Assembly (NCBI GenBank): GCA_938023035.1
Contig: CALIDI010000013.1
Location: 62,001-126,000, forward strand
DNA from: an uncultured Leptolyngbyaceae cyanobacterium
GTDB lineage: Bacteria; Cyanobacteriota; Cyanobacteriia; Leptolyngbyales; Leptolyngbyaceae
DNA length: 64,000 bases
Reading direction: 5' to 3'
Part shown: in pieces, positions 1 through 8,918 of the stretch
Layout: every line of letters starts with the position of its first letter
Numbering within the stretch: position 1 is the stretch's first letter
The notes under the pieces: generated by a model
What the model was told of the DNA's origin: nothing
Database searches by the model: none
Seen by the model: the letters and a program-made list of their open reading frames with translations, nothing else
Made by a program: the position numbers and the translations under genes

Positions 1-2
1 CT

Positions 3-416
3 TGGCTTGTCAGCGTCGCCCTCGGAATTATTGGGCAACCAGTTTCAGTGCAAGGGGCATTACTTTCTCTTTCGCCCAATCTTGACCCCCAAAAAGCTGT
101 CGAAGTAGCTTCTGGATGTAGTGGGTTTGATATGGCCTTTCCTATTGCTGGGTTTGCCTTCATGCTGGGTTTTTACCTAAAGCAGTCTTGGCAAAAAATC
201 GGAGCTTTGATAGGGGTCGGAGTTGGCTTGGCGCTGGTCTTTAATGTGCCCCGCATTATGTTACTAGCCTTTGCCGTGGTGTATTGGGGCAAAGGCTCCT
301 TTGAATTTTGGCATGGACCTATTGGTGGGCAGATCTTTGCAGCCGTTCTGTTTACTTTGTACTACTATGCGGCTATGGCAATTATTCATCACAAGCCGCG
401 AAAGGTAAAATCCTGA
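3..416 (+). CDS. exosortase family protein, C-terminal part (cut by window edge)
   Basis: Membrane transpeptidase-like enzyme of the exosortase/archaeosortase family, which processes exported proteins carrying PEP-CTERM-type sorting tails. The frame is open from the left edge, so the true start is outside; the GTG at 48 is internal. All three family catalytic residues are visible: the Cys in SGCSGFDM (about residue 39 of the visible part), the Arg in NVPRI, and the His in FWHGPIGG, placed at the ends of hydrophobic segments as expected. The Cys-Arg-His order and spacing make the family call firm. The protein ends with a short basic tail (HHKPRKVKS). No sorting partner or tagged substrate is seen; downstream lies a decayed oxidoreductase gene. 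Confidence 0.85.
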   Translation, partial: WLVSVALGIIGQPVSVQGALLSLSPNLDPQKAVEVASGCSGFDMAFPIAGFAFMLGFYLKQSWQKIGALIGVGVGLALVFNVPRIMLLAFAVVYWGKGSFEFWHGPIGGQIFAAVLFTLYYYAAMAIIHHKPRKVKS

Positions 417-479
417 TAAATATTTGTTTTGTGCCTTGTGATGAATTGCATATAAATCAAAATAAAGTTATCAAAATCG

Positions 480-1475
480 GTAGCATGAGAGTAAGCCCGT
501 TTAGGGAGCGAGCAATTACCAGACACGGCGGGGTGGTGAAATTGTCAACCCCGGTAGAGCAAATTGAGGTGTGCGATCGCATGGTATGCGATGTCATCAC
601 CAGCGAAGGCAACATCTATCATGCTAAAAAAGCCCATGTTAGTGATCTTGACCCAAAACTCACAGTCAGTTTTGATGTCGAAAGGAGCCTTAACCCCTGA
701 CAAATATGAGCGGTTGACCCGCTACGAATACTCTGCTAACGCCTTTAACGCTCTGCTAACGCCTTTAACAACGTTTACCTAGGACTCGATAGTCGCTTTC
801 AACCAGAGCGCTACGGCATTGGCAACTGGAAAAATTGATCGAATCCATAATCACTCCTATAACTACCTTTTAACTACCTTTTAACCAGAGCGCTACGGCA
901 TTGGCAACTGGAACATCTGGTACTGTCCTACAGGTAACTTAAATCAAGCCTATCAGCGGCAACTTCAGGGAGATCTTACCCATCCCTGCATTTTCGTCTC
1001 TTGCCCGACGATGAAATCTTCTGAACCGGGGATAGCCCCTACCGGGCATCATGTCTTGGAGATTGCCACCGTCTGCCCCTACGAGGCGTTTGCCCAACTC
1101 CACCAAACCGATCTCAAAGCTGACAAAGCTAAGAAACGGGAGGTTTACCAGCACATTATGACGAGTGTGGGCGTGTGATTCCTGATGTGGATGCCTACGT
1201 CCGCGTGAAGGTCTACGGGACTACTACCACAAGCGAATATTAGCTAGGACAACCTAAGGACAATATCTACGGAGCCAAACTGATTCCCAGTCAAGTGGGT
1301 TTAAATCGATTGGGTTACACAACCGAACTGTCTAATCTCTATGGTGGGGGCCAGTGCTGGCTACCCCAGTGTGCCCGGCGTGATTGGCAATGATATGGAT
1401 GTGGCCGAACTGCTCACAGGCCAGTCAGTTTGGAAACAGCCCAGCCTATCTAAGCAACTGGTGAAAGCGCGATGA
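480..1475 (+). pseudogene. decayed FAD-dependent oxidoreductase of the phytoene desaturase/CrtO type
   Basis: Remnant of the C-terminal half of a carotenoid-desaturase-like NAD(P)/FAD oxidoreductase. Recognisable pieces in order are HGGVVKLSTPVEQIEV (about 530-580), YEYSANAFN (722-750), GNWNIWYCP (903-929), HHVLEIATVCPYEAF (about 1048-1092) and the FAD-binding C-terminus GYPSVPGVIGNDMDVAELL (about 1360-1420), ending at TGA 1473-1475. The pieces lie in different frames with internal stops. Two lesions are duplications: a 20-bp tandem copy at 731-770, and an insertion between two 31-bp direct repeats at 801-831 and 883-913. Removing both rejoins NAFN to NVYLGLDSRF and GNW to NIWYC. The N-terminal dinucleotide-binding half is absent. 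Family assignment is by remembered motifs, so the exact substrate class is uncertain. Confidence 0.75.
731..913 (+). repeat. duplications inside the pseudogene (20-bp tandem, 11-bp tandem, 31-bp direct repeat)
   Basis: Three duplications are packed in 183 bp. The unit ctctgctaacgcctttaacg at 731-750 is followed by a copy with one mismatch at 751-770. The 11-mer aactacctttt stands twice head to tail at 861-871 and 872-882. A perfect 31-bp direct repeat occupies 801-831 and 883-913, offset by 82 bp. The 20-bp and 82-bp additions together equal 102 bp, so the reading frame before the first and after the last is the same. Confidence 0.9.
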
Positions 1476-1942
1476 TAGTCAAAGTCGGGAAATTATTGCT
1501 TTAGTCAGAAGGCTTAGGCCGAAACCGAGTGATCAACCGCCAATACTGGGTAGGCTTTCTGAGGCGTTGCTAAACACAGGGATGAATTGCCCATCCCCAC
1601 GCCCTTGCATACGAACTAGCGGGCTTCTTCGCGAATTGTCTCCAAAGAATGCTGAACGCTTGGCACCATTGCGACTTCCGCGCTGGTCAGAGCCAAAACA
1701 GCCGAGCGATTAGGGCGATCGCCTATCTTCACACTAACCTCAAAAATTGAGGAAGCTGTGAGAAACAACTAGGCTTGCTACATCGTGAGATGCAGATGGC
1801 TCGGTCAACTAGTTGAAGGTGAGTCACTGGCGCACGTTTGCTCAAGCCGTCGGCCATTAGATTCAGCATCGGCAAAAACAACTGAAACTGGGATAGCATG
1901 CCCGTTCCACCGCACCTGTCAGTTAAAGATTCAGGGAAGGGG
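1476..1942. other. gene-free stretch with possible coding remnants
   Basis: No intact gene is seen. On the minus strand, from about 1735 down to a TAG at 1616-1618, a frame without a clear start reads as protein-like sequence (contains GDRPNRSAVLALTSAEV and SLETIREEAR). It could be the last 40 or so residues of a lost gene. I do not recognise the family. Confidence 0.35.
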
Positions 1943-3241
1943 TTATAGGGTCAGCGATTCTGCTTTTTTCTCAATCAAGTCTGCCAGATCTTTCAAGAAG
2001 GCGGCGGCATGAGCACCATAGATAATCCGATGGTCGCAGGTGATATTTACCTGCATTTGCCGTTTGACCCCTAACATCCCATCAGCAGTGGCAACCACTG
2101 TTGGCAAGGAAGCGCCGATCGCTAAAATTGCACCCATCCCTGAAGGTAAAATTGCGTCAAAGCGATCCACCCCAAACATACCCAAGTTTGAGAGCGCGAA
2201 GGTGCCGGTATTGTACTCATCGGGTTGCAGTTGCTTGGTGCGAGCACGATCAACTAGATCCTTCCAACTACGAGATAGGGAGTAAAGATCTTGCTGATCG
2301 GCTTGACGCAAGACTGGGGTAATTAAACCGCCGTCATCCATCGCCACAGCGACGGCAATATTAATCTCGGCGGGATAGTGAATGACATTGTTGACAAAGC
2401 TAGCATTTACCAGGGGATGCTTTTGCAGGGTGATAGCAACAGCTTTTGCCAGCAGGGCGGTCATCGTCACGCCCTTAGATTTTACCTGCTTATAAAGCTT
2501 ATCCAGATTGTCGGTGGTGATCGTGTAGCCGACATGGAAAGTTGGCACCTCTAGGCTGACCATCATGTTCCGCACAACGGCATTTTGGAAGGTGGTGAGC
2601 GCGACTTGTTGTCCAGGGGAGATGGGGGCAGGTGGCGGAGTAGTGGGCTTAGGCGAACTCACGACAGGAGCCACGACAGGTGCTACCACGGGGGGCGGGG
2701 CTACCGGGGCTGTTGCAGGAGCCTTACCCGTTACTCGTTCAATATCTGTGGCGATAATTCGCCCGTGGGGGCCTGTACCTTTCACCGTGGCCAGATCCAC
2801 TTTTAGCTCTTTGGCCAATTTACGGGCACGAGGAGAAGCAATAATTCGACCATTGGGCGTGCTGCCGTCTTGGTGAGTGGTTGTTTCGGTGGTTGCTGCT
2901 GTTGCCGCTACGGGTTCGGGTTCAGGTGCGGCAATGGGGTCAGGTGTTGCCGCCGGAGTCACGGCCACCCCTACTTGCTCAGCCGCCGTGGCAATTTCTG
3001 CCTCGGTTTCAGCAATCAGGGCGATCGCCTCACCGACCGGTGCGGTTGCTCCTGCTGGGGTAATGATCGTAGCCAGGTAGCCTTCATAAAAGGATTCCAC
3101 ATCCATATCAGCCTTGTCTGACTCCACCACTACGACCGTTTCGCCCTTTTCGACCTTATCGCCTGGCGACTTCACCCAGGAAACAATTGTTCCCTCGGTC
3201 ATCGTGGAACTCAAAGCAGGCATAAAGACTTCATAGATCAT
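1943..3241 (-). CDS. pdhC: dihydrolipoamide acetyltransferase, E2 of pyruvate dehydrogenase
   Basis: Core E2 subunit of the pyruvate dehydrogenase complex, moving acetyl groups from lipoamide to CoA. Domains in order: one lipoyl domain (about 1-80) with the lipoylated Lys in ESDKADMDVESF; an Ala/Pro/Thr-rich linker; a peripheral E1/E3-binding domain (about 133-170, ASPRARKLAKEL and GTGPHGRI); a second Pro/Val-rich linker; and the catalytic domain (about 210-432) with the His motif DHRIIYGAHAAAF near the end. Tyr stands where many bacterial E2s have Asp (DHRxxDG), as I recall being usual in cyanobacterial and plastid E2. Length of 432 residues is normal. ATG start at 3241. It is monocistronic in this window; E1 genes are not nearby, which is common in cyanobacteria. 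Confidence 0.95.
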   Translation of the reverse strand: MIYEVFMPALSSTMTEGTIVSWVKSPGDKVEKGETVVVVESDKADMDVESFYEGYLATIITPAGATAPVGEAIALIAETEAEIATAAEQVGVAVTPAATPDPIAAPEPEPVAATAATTETTTHQDGSTPNGRIIASPRARKLAKELKVDLATVKGTGPHGRIIATDIERVTGKAPATAPVAPPPVVAPVVAPVVSSPKPTTPPPAPISPGQQVALTTFQNAVVRNMMVSLEVPTFHVGYTITTDNLDKLYKQVKSKGVTMTALLAKAVAITLQKHPLVNASFVNNVIHYPAEINIAVAVAMDDGGLITPVLRQADQQDLYSLSRSWKDLVDRARTKQLQPDEYNTGTFALSNLGMFGVDRFDAILPSGMGAILAIGASLPTVVATADGMLGVKRQMQVNITCDHRIIYGAHAAAFLKDLADLIEKKAESLTL

Positions 3242-3380
3242 GAGACTAAAGTACTCCCCGATAGTTAGCGAAGGATTACAACAATAGGATGGTAAACAGA
3301 CAAAAACCAGTGGAACTTACTTCACCCGCTGATCAGATCTAACTTCAGAGGCAAAAATTGGGAGAATCACAATCTTCCCA

Positions 3381-3500
3381 AGGGTGCATGTCACTTCTGC
3401 CCTCACCCTAAACCCCTCTCCCAATTTGAGAGAGGGACTTTGAGATGGCTCGACCACCCTTCTCCCAGGTTGGGAGAAGGGCCTGGGAAATGAGGGCCTG
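3381..3500. repeat. spacer repeat cluster with two hairpins
   Basis: Non-coding repeat-like block between pdhC and the YlqD gene. It begins with agggtgcatgtcac (3381-3394), a core shared with spacers at 33.6, 41.1 and 59.8 kb. It then holds an imperfect hairpin at 3413-3436 (ccctctc...gagaggg) and a perfect 11-bp inverted repeat at 3457-3481 (ccc ttctccca, loop ggt, tgggagaaggg). Reading frames crossing it are not protein-like. Confidence 0.7.
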
Positions 3501-3638
3501 AAAAGGTGACATGCTCTCCCTCCTCCCAGCGGTTTCTGCCCCTGATGAAAGTTACTCTCTCTCCAGGTCTCAAGGTTGCAATCCAATGGTTAACGGGTTG
3601 AGCTAGCCGGGAAGAGAGGTATCAAGCAAATTAGGAAG

Positions 3639-4088
3639 CTATACGCTACCCCGAATTTCTTCAATCACGCCATCCCGCAGCAGAATCTCAACCTGCATTT
3701 TCTCAATTAAATTATCACCGACTTTTACCTCAAAAGTGCTTTCAATCTGGCCTTGGGTCACTTCTTGATTCATTTCTAGCATTTGCACTTGCTGCAACTG
3801 TTGCAGCACTTGGTTCTTTTGTTCTAAAAATTCGCTTTTGCGTTGATTGACCTGCGCCTGAATGTTTTCAATCTGCTGAGTGGTTTCAGGGCCAGGTGGC
3901 ATCAGAGATTGCTTTTGAATCTCCGAAATCATGCGCTGTGCTTGCATTTCTAGTTGCTGCAACTGACTGTCAAGCTGGTTAATTTGCGCTTGCAGTTGTT
4001 GTTGCGCTTCTTCCTTCCAACGGGGGGTGACGATCGCCTTGACATTAATCGATCGCCGGAGAACAAGATGAGACTGAGAGGCATCCAT
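3639..4088 (-). CDS. YlqD family protein
   Basis: Small cytosolic protein of the YlqD family (found in Firmicutes and cyanobacteria; function unknown). The 149 residues start with a beta-type segment (SHLVLRRSINVKAIVTPRWK), continue with a long Gln-rich coiled coil (about 27-105), and end in a short beta domain (VKVGDNLIEKMQVEILLRDG). ATG start at 4088. It begins 7 bp downstream of the acyl-ACP synthetase stop, so the two are very likely co-transcribed. The Gln-rich coil makes distant matches unreliable, but both ends fit the family. Confidence 0.8.
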   Translation of the reverse strand: MDASQSHLVLRRSINVKAIVTPRWKEEAQQQLQAQINQLDSQLQQLEMQAQRMISEIQKQSLMPPGPETTQQIENIQAQVNQRKSEFLEQKNQVLQQLQQVQMLEMNQEVTQGQIESTFEVKVGDNLIEKMQVEILLRDGVIEEIRGSV

Positions 4089-4095
4089 AAACCAT

Positions 4096-6075
4096 TCAAG
4101 CGAACATCTCGTTAATCATACCCTGGTAGCGATCCATCACGACATTTCGCCGGACTTTCAGAGTTTGAGTCAGAAGTCCATTTTCGGTCGAGAAGGGTTC
4201 GATGATGAGTCGAATTGGGCCAATTCGATCATCGGGCCGATAGCCAGGCCGATTTTGGATTTCGCGGTTCAGTTCTTGGCGAAGTTTGTCATGCATACTA
4301 CGACTATTGATATCGACGAGGGGTAATGTCGGATTAACTACCGGATGAGAGTCTCGCTCAATCGGCAAATCAAGCCGGAACCCATGACCAGCGGCCCAAA
4401 GCTCTAAGGCTTCCAGATTGGGTACCACTAGAGCGCCGAGGCTCTTTTGATCTTGACCCACCAGCATGATCTGACTGATCAGCGGACTTCGTAGACAGGC
4501 ATCTTCGATAGGTTGCGGTTCAATGTTTTCGCCATTGGTCAAGACAATGGTGTCTTTTGCCCGCCCTGTCAGCACTAGGTCATTTTGAGCAGTGACCCAA
4601 CCCAGATCGCCGCTGTCAAACCAGCCCTCTGGATCAATGGCCTTGCGGGTCGCTTCTGGGTTTTGGTAATAGCCCTGCATCACCTGTGGCCCCCGAATCA
4701 ACACGAGACCTCGTTGCCCCTGGGGTAGCGATCGCCGGGTTTCAGGATCGACAATGCGAATTTCGGTACCGGGGATGGGTTGCCCCGCAGACCCCCTGAG
4801 GTTGCGCCAGGGGCGGCGAGCATTAGTCACGGGGGAAGTTTCTGTCAGGCCGTACCCCACCAACAACTCCACCCCAACAATTTCAAAAAAGTCATCCAGG
4901 TGCTTGGCTAGGGAGCCACCCCCGCTGATTGCCTGGCGAAATTCACCACCTGTTACGGCCTGCCGGACTTTTTGATAGACGATTTTTTCTCCCAGGGCAT
5001 GGAGTGGAGTCAGCATGGCAGCGGTTAGGGTTGCGATTAGTCGCTGGGGCAAGGAGGGGTTGAGGTTGAGCAAATCCATCCGTTGGGCTATTCGTCGGGC
5101 TTGCAGATGGCGCTGGCTGACTTCCAAAAAGAAATGAATCAGCTTTTGGCGGTTGGCTGGCTGTTCTTTGAATTGTTTTTGAATGCCCTCATAGACTGAT
5201 TCCCAGATGCGGGGAACGCTCACCATATAGTGGGGCTTATAGGTAGCGAGATCTTTTTTAATCGTGCGAATACTGGTGTAGATTTGGGTACAGCCCTGAG
5301 ACAGTAGAAAATACTCGGCACTGCGTTCATAGGCGTGCCAGGTTGGTAAAATGCTGAGTACCCGATCGCCGGGTTGGGGCTGTACCACCGTACCTAGGGT
5401 GGTGACCTGATGCATCAAGTTGCCATGGCTCAGCATTGCACCTTTGGGTTTGCCAGTGGTGCCGGAGGTATAAATCAAGGTGGCCAGATCTTCACGGGTC
5501 AGGGAAACGGGGACAAAAAGATGTTCTTTACCCCGGGCAAGCACTTGGGTGAAATTCCACACCTTTAGGCCCAGATGGTCTGGAGGGGTCTCTTCCGACA
5601 GGAGAATGACAAACTGGAGGGGTAAGTCCTCCAGCCAGGCCTGTAGTTTCTGAAGAGTGGCTACATCTTCTACCACGAGCGCGATCGCCCCACTGTGGCT
5701 GGCAAGATAGTGCAGTTCCTCCATCTCCGCTTGGGAACTTCGTACCGCATTCACCGCCCCTGCTAGCATCATGCCCTGATCCGCCACTAGCCAGCGGCTA
5801 TTGTTATCAGAGAAAAACGCGATGCGATCGCCAGCTTTGATACCTAGAGATTGCAGAGCCGCAGCAAACACATGAATGTGCTCCGCCAGTTCCCGATAGG
5901 TTACCTTGACTGCCGGCTTTTGGTGGGGTGCCTGAAGTGCCACCCGATCGCCAAACCGCTCTGCCGCAATCTTCCAGATATCTGGTAAGGCGGCCACCTG
6001 GTTATAATCAACCGCAAGTTGACTCAGGTTTTGCCGTTCTCGATCCGTCATGGGATAGGTGGCAACTGGGTTCAT
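4096..6075 (-). CDS. aas: long-chain acyl-ACP/acyl-CoA synthetase (AMP-forming)
   Basis: ATP-dependent fatty-acid-activating enzyme. The cyanobacterial member of this length (about 660 residues) works as an acyl-ACP synthetase that recycles free fatty acids released from membrane lipids. Visible motifs: the P-loop-like LIYTSGTTGKPKGAML (about 205-220), LVGYGLTETSP (about 415), the GWFDSGDLGWV motif (about 490) and the C-terminal lid Lys region TQTLKVRRNVV. Start: an ATG at 6075 (MNPVATYPMTDRERQ) is preferred over a GTG four codons upstream at 6087. It is followed 7 bp later by the YlqD gene and preceded by a sulfotransferase gene on the same strand. ACP rather than CoA as acceptor is inferred from family knowledge. 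Confidence 0.92.
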   Translation of the reverse strand: MNPVATYPMTDRERQNLSQLAVDYNQVAALPDIWKIAAERFGDRVALQAPHQKPAVKVTYRELAEHIHVFAAALQSLGIKAGDRIAFFSDNNSRWLVADQGMMLAGAVNAVRSSQAEMEELHYLASHSGAIALVVEDVATLQKLQAWLEDLPLQFVILLSEETPPDHLGLKVWNFTQVLARGKEHLFVPVSLTREDLATLIYTSGTTGKPKGAMLSHGNLMHQVTTLGTVVQPQPGDRVLSILPTWHAYERSAEYFLLSQGCTQIYTSIRTIKKDLATYKPHYMVSVPRIWESVYEGIQKQFKEQPANRQKLIHFFLEVSQRHLQARRIAQRMDLLNLNPSLPQRLIATLTAAMLTPLHALGEKIVYQKVRQAVTGGEFRQAISGGGSLAKHLDDFFEIVGVELLVGYGLTETSPVTNARRPWRNLRGSAGQPIPGTEIRIVDPETRRSLPQGQRGLVLIRGPQVMQGYYQNPEATRKAIDPEGWFDSGDLGWVTAQNDLVLTGRAKDTIVLTNGENIEPQPIEDACLRSPLISQIMLVGQDQKSLGALVVPNLEALELWAAGHGFRLDLPIERDSHPVVNPTLPLVDINSRSMHDKLRQELNREIQNRPGYRPDDRIGPIRLIIEPFSTENGLLTQTLKVRRNVVMDRYQGMINEMFA

Positions 6076-6164
6076 GGCATCAAGCACCTAAAAATAACAA
6101 GGGTGAATGGAGTGGCTGGTAGAAACAAGCCAAACTGCCCAAAGCATAACAAAGGTCGGTTCAC

Positions 6165-7445
6165 CTATCCGACTCCGAATACTTTTTTTAACCGGAACCA
6201 GGCTTGCCGCATTTGCCAGAATTTGCTGCTTGCCACCGCCGCAAGCTGCCTATGGGCGTCTGCAAGTTGGGTCTGCACCTCCACCAAGGTCGCCATCGCT
6301 TGCTGCTGGGCCTGTACCAGGTGAACCTGGGCGGCAATCAGTTGCTCGTTATGGGTTTTAAGATTGACCAGTTCATTCTTAAGATTGACCAGTTCATTCT
6401 TAATCTCGGTTTTCTCAGTGATCAGTTGGGCGTATTGGCTTTCTAGATGGCTTTTTTCTGTGGCCAAAGCGGCCGAATGTGCCTGGAGTTGGGCCAAGGT
6501 TGCTTCCAATTCGTCGTTCCGTTGCTTCAGTGTCGCCAACGCTTGAGCCAATTTTTTTTGCTCGTGGGCACTTTTCCAGGTGGTCAACCAGTCTTGAAAG
6601 GCCCAATCATAGCCAGAACTAAGCTCCATTGTGGATAGCCAGCTTAGATCTGCTTCACACCCTAGCAGGGCGGCCTCTTTGCGAATCAAGTCTTGGTAAA
6701 GCGCGATCGCCTCTGGCACGTAATGGTGAATCAGTTGCGCCTTTTGCTGCCTGGTCAAATCTCCATGGAGCAGGGATGGATCGTAGATGTCATTTGCTGG
6801 CGTGGTCAGACTCAAACCAAAATGCCGATTGATTTTGGCCACGACCGTCTCCATGTGGTGGGTAAAAGTGGTCACATTCACCAGTAGCGTGCGCTCTGGA
6901 AATGCAGCACAAAATGCTAGAACCTTGTGGTTGTAATGCAGCCAGAGTTGAATGGCAAAATCAGGCCGGGTCAGGAATATATCGTCATCGATAGGCGATC
7001 GCCGGAGCAGTGAATCAACGACTTCCCACGGCGCACGATAGAGAAACAAAAACTTTGCATCGGGTAAAAGCCTGGCCCAAAAATCGAGAAACAAGGTTGT
7101 GCGAGGGTCTTTCCAGCCCCAGACAGGAGCGATCTGGTTTTGAGCGACAATCACCTGCGCTTGCTGTACCTGAGTGTAGGTCAGCTCCAGATGATTTTGC
7201 AGCGTCCAACCCGCTTCGTGAAGTCCCAACGATTCTAAAACCGAGCGGTGAAACTCAACGAAGTCCAAATTTTCAAAATGACCCTTGGGGTTAAACTCGC
7301 CAGCCCCCATCAGGCGTTTACCCACATCTAGCCCGCTACTCTGAAGCAGCGCAGCGGCCAGAGAGGTTCCCGAACGATGCATGCCGGCAATAATTAATGG
7401 AGTCGCCTGCTGTGAAGCTAGGGTCGTTGTTACGGTCATTTCCAT
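6165..7445 (-). CDS. sulfotransferase family protein with C-terminal coiled coil
   Basis: Probable PAPS-dependent sulfotransferase. The N-terminal 280 residues carry the 5'-phosphosulfate-binding loop AGMHRSGTSLAAALL (about 20-34), the conserved FNPKGHFEN segment, and a 3'-phosphate-binding-type segment (FLYRAPWEVVDSLL, about 135-148). From about 290 to 400 runs a Gln/Leu/Glu-rich coiled coil, then a short basic end (FWQMRQAWFRLKKVFGVG). A 21-bp perfect tandem duplication gives the heptad NELVNLK twice in the coil. The gene follows cysC on the same strand with a 101-bp gap, so the PAPS supplier and the user are neighbours. The acceptor is unknown; such N-terminal domains often sit in polysaccharide or glycolipid loci. 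ATG at 7445, alternative ATG at 7439. Confidence 0.82.
   Translation of the reverse strand: MEMTVTTTLASQQATPLIIAGMHRSGTSLAAALLQSSGLDVGKRLMGAGEFNPKGHFENLDFVEFHRSVLESLGLHEAGWTLQNHLELTYTQVQQAQVIVAQNQIAPVWGWKDPRTTLFLDFWARLLPDAKFLFLYRAPWEVVDSLLRRSPIDDDIFLTRPDFAIQLWLHYNHKVLAFCAAFPERTLLVNVTTFTHHMETVVAKINRHFGLSLTTPANDIYDPSLLHGDLTRQQKAQLIHHYVPEAIALYQDLIRKEAALLGCEADLSWLSTMELSSGYDWAFQDWLTTWKSAHEQKKLAQALATLKQRNDELEATLAQLQAHSAALATEKSHLESQYAQLITEKTEIKNELVNLKNELVNLKTHNEQLIAAQVHLVQAQQQAMATLVEVQTQLADAHRQLAAVASSKFWQMRQAWFRLKKVFGVG
6361..6402 (-). repeat. perfect 21-bp tandem duplication in the sulfotransferase coiled coil
   Basis: Two identical 21-bp units (6361-6381 and 6382-6402) lie head to tail and stay in frame, duplicating one coiled-coil heptad (NELVNLK). 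The perfect nucleotide identity suggests a recent event. Confidence 0.95.
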
Positions 7446-7546
7446 CGAAAAATGAATAAAGATTGAAGAAGCAACATGTCAAATGCATTCAAGACTGTGA
7501 CGGCGGGAGAAAGGTTTCAGACCACTTACAGTATTTTGGCTTCGGC

Positions 7547-8089
7547 TTATTCCCGGAGCCAGCCATTTTCGCTGAGATAGCCCAAAATTTGTTGAACCGA
7601 TTCTTCGACGGTAAACCGCTCTGTATCAACAACAATGTCAGGAGCAATGGGAGCCTCGTAGGGGTCAGAGATCCCTGTAAACTTGGGAATTTCACCAGCC
7701 AGGGCTTTCTTATACAGGCCCTTTGGATCCCGTTGAATGCAAACCTCTAAGGAACAATTCACATAAATTTCAATAAAACCCGGCAAAAAATCCCGTAGTT
7801 TATCTCGGGTGGCCTGATAGGGCGAGATCAAGGCAACGATTGTGTTGACCTGGTGTTTGTTGAGTAGGCCGCAAACAAAACCGACGCGCAATACATTCGT
7901 GTCACGGTCTTCTTTAGAAAACCCTAACCCCTTAGACAGATTGGTTCTGACAACATCCCCGTCGAGTAACTCACAGGCAACTTGGCGTGCTTGGAGTGCT
8001 TCGTTGAGGGCGAGTGCCAGGGTTGACTTGCCTGCCCCCGAAAGTCCAGTTAGCCAACAAGTAAATCCATGCCTTTGATGAGGTGTCAT
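7547..8089 (-). CDS. cysC: adenylyl-sulfate kinase
   Basis: APS kinase, phosphorylating adenosine 5'-phosphosulfate to PAPS in the cytosol. The 180-residue protein has the Walker A motif GLSGAGKST (about 15-23), the family segment [18 protein letters not shown] (about 42-59), REEARTTF-region equivalents around [15 protein letters not shown], and the [19 protein letters not shown] substrate loop. Length is typical of single-domain CysC. ATG at 8089. Cyanobacteria mostly reduce sulfate through PAPS, but here the direct downstream neighbour is a sulfotransferase, so PAPS may serve sulfation as well. Confidence 0.95.
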   Translation of the reverse strand: MTPHQRHGFTCWLTGLSGAGKSTLALALNEALQARQVACELLDGDVVRTNLSKGLGFSKEDRDTNVLRVGFVCGLLNKHQVNTIVALISPYQATRDKLRDFLPGFIEIYVNCSLEVCIQRDPKGLYKKALAGEIPKFTGISDPYEAPIAPDIVVDTERFTVEESVQQILGYLSENGWLRE

Positions 8090-8918
8090 TCAGCGAATAT
8101 GGAACTCGGTTTTGCTTAAGAGTCAGTAACCAATTCTACTCTTGAGCACGCCTTTCCGTGTTGGTTTATCTGAAATTGAGCAATAGCCATAGCCATCTGA
8201 TTGATAGCGGCTTGATAGTGGCATGCAGATGCGTCAAGCACAGCAGTAACAGTAACGGGTGGATCAAGGCTAGACAGTTTGCCGGGTGATTCGGCTCAGA
8301 TCGGCAGCGATCGCCGTGAAAAGAGCCTCCCTTATGCGAGCTTCAACAGCCGCTCTCATGCCCTCCAACGGATGAGCCGGCAACACCGCCCCCAGCTACA
8401 ACAGGGCAAGGAGCTATCGTCTAACCGAGCCTTTTTCTATCGCTATTAGCATAGAGGTTCAACTGGCAAGGCTACACCTGATCGAATCCATGCTCCAGAG
8501 ACATAGAAAAATAGCTTCTTTGTCGTTGATTGAAGCCACTCTTCTGAGAGGGCGTTCCGGAATTGGCAGAAAGCACGGTATAAGAGTAGAAAGGAAAGTT
8601 TGAGAGTAGGAAAAAATTCACTACAAACCTTTCTGAGGATCGGCTCAAGAGTCAACGCCTCTCAACCAGGGGCATGTTTCTGGGAACTTTATAGTTGTTT
8701 GCATTGAGTTGACTCATATCCATTCGTTAGAAGGAGCTTATCCATGGAGGCGATCGCAAGCCCTTCCTCCCAACCCTAACCAAAGGGGAAATCAATGGAA
8801 GTCTTTGTCACTCTCTTGGCAAGGGGCTGACCGAGTGAGGGAGTCACAGTCTGTAACGCTCTCCCAGATTTGGTATAACCAACTCAATTGGGTAGCCCAC
8901 ATTGCGGTAATACATTGA
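8090..8918. other. 829-bp divergent spacer, no gene recognised
   Basis: Spacer between divergent cysC and the kinase gene. Short open frames (for example 8709-8918 plus) have no recognisable motif and cross HIP1 sites; I do not call them. Short direct repeats such as catagc twice at about 8181-8193 are present. Promoters for both flanking genes must lie here but no convincing -10/-35 pair can be singled out. Confidence 0.5.

Noticed and set aside
2565-3121. Plus-strand Gly/Thr/Val-rich frames opposite pdhC
   Set aside because: These are antisense of the Ala/Pro/Val linker of the E2 protein.
3317-3586. Minus-strand frame crossing the spacer repeat after pdhC
   Set aside because: It is produced by the repeat with two hairpins; the sequence (SLSP, GEGF type) is typical of translated spacer repeats.
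6361-6402. Tandem repeat considered as a CRISPR or STRR array
   Set aside because: There are only two units with no spacer, and it is in frame inside a gene. No CRISPR array was found anywhere in the window.
8709-8918. Plus-strand frame directly before the kinase gene
   Set aside because: No family features, and it ends where the kinase begins by chance in a divergent promoter region.
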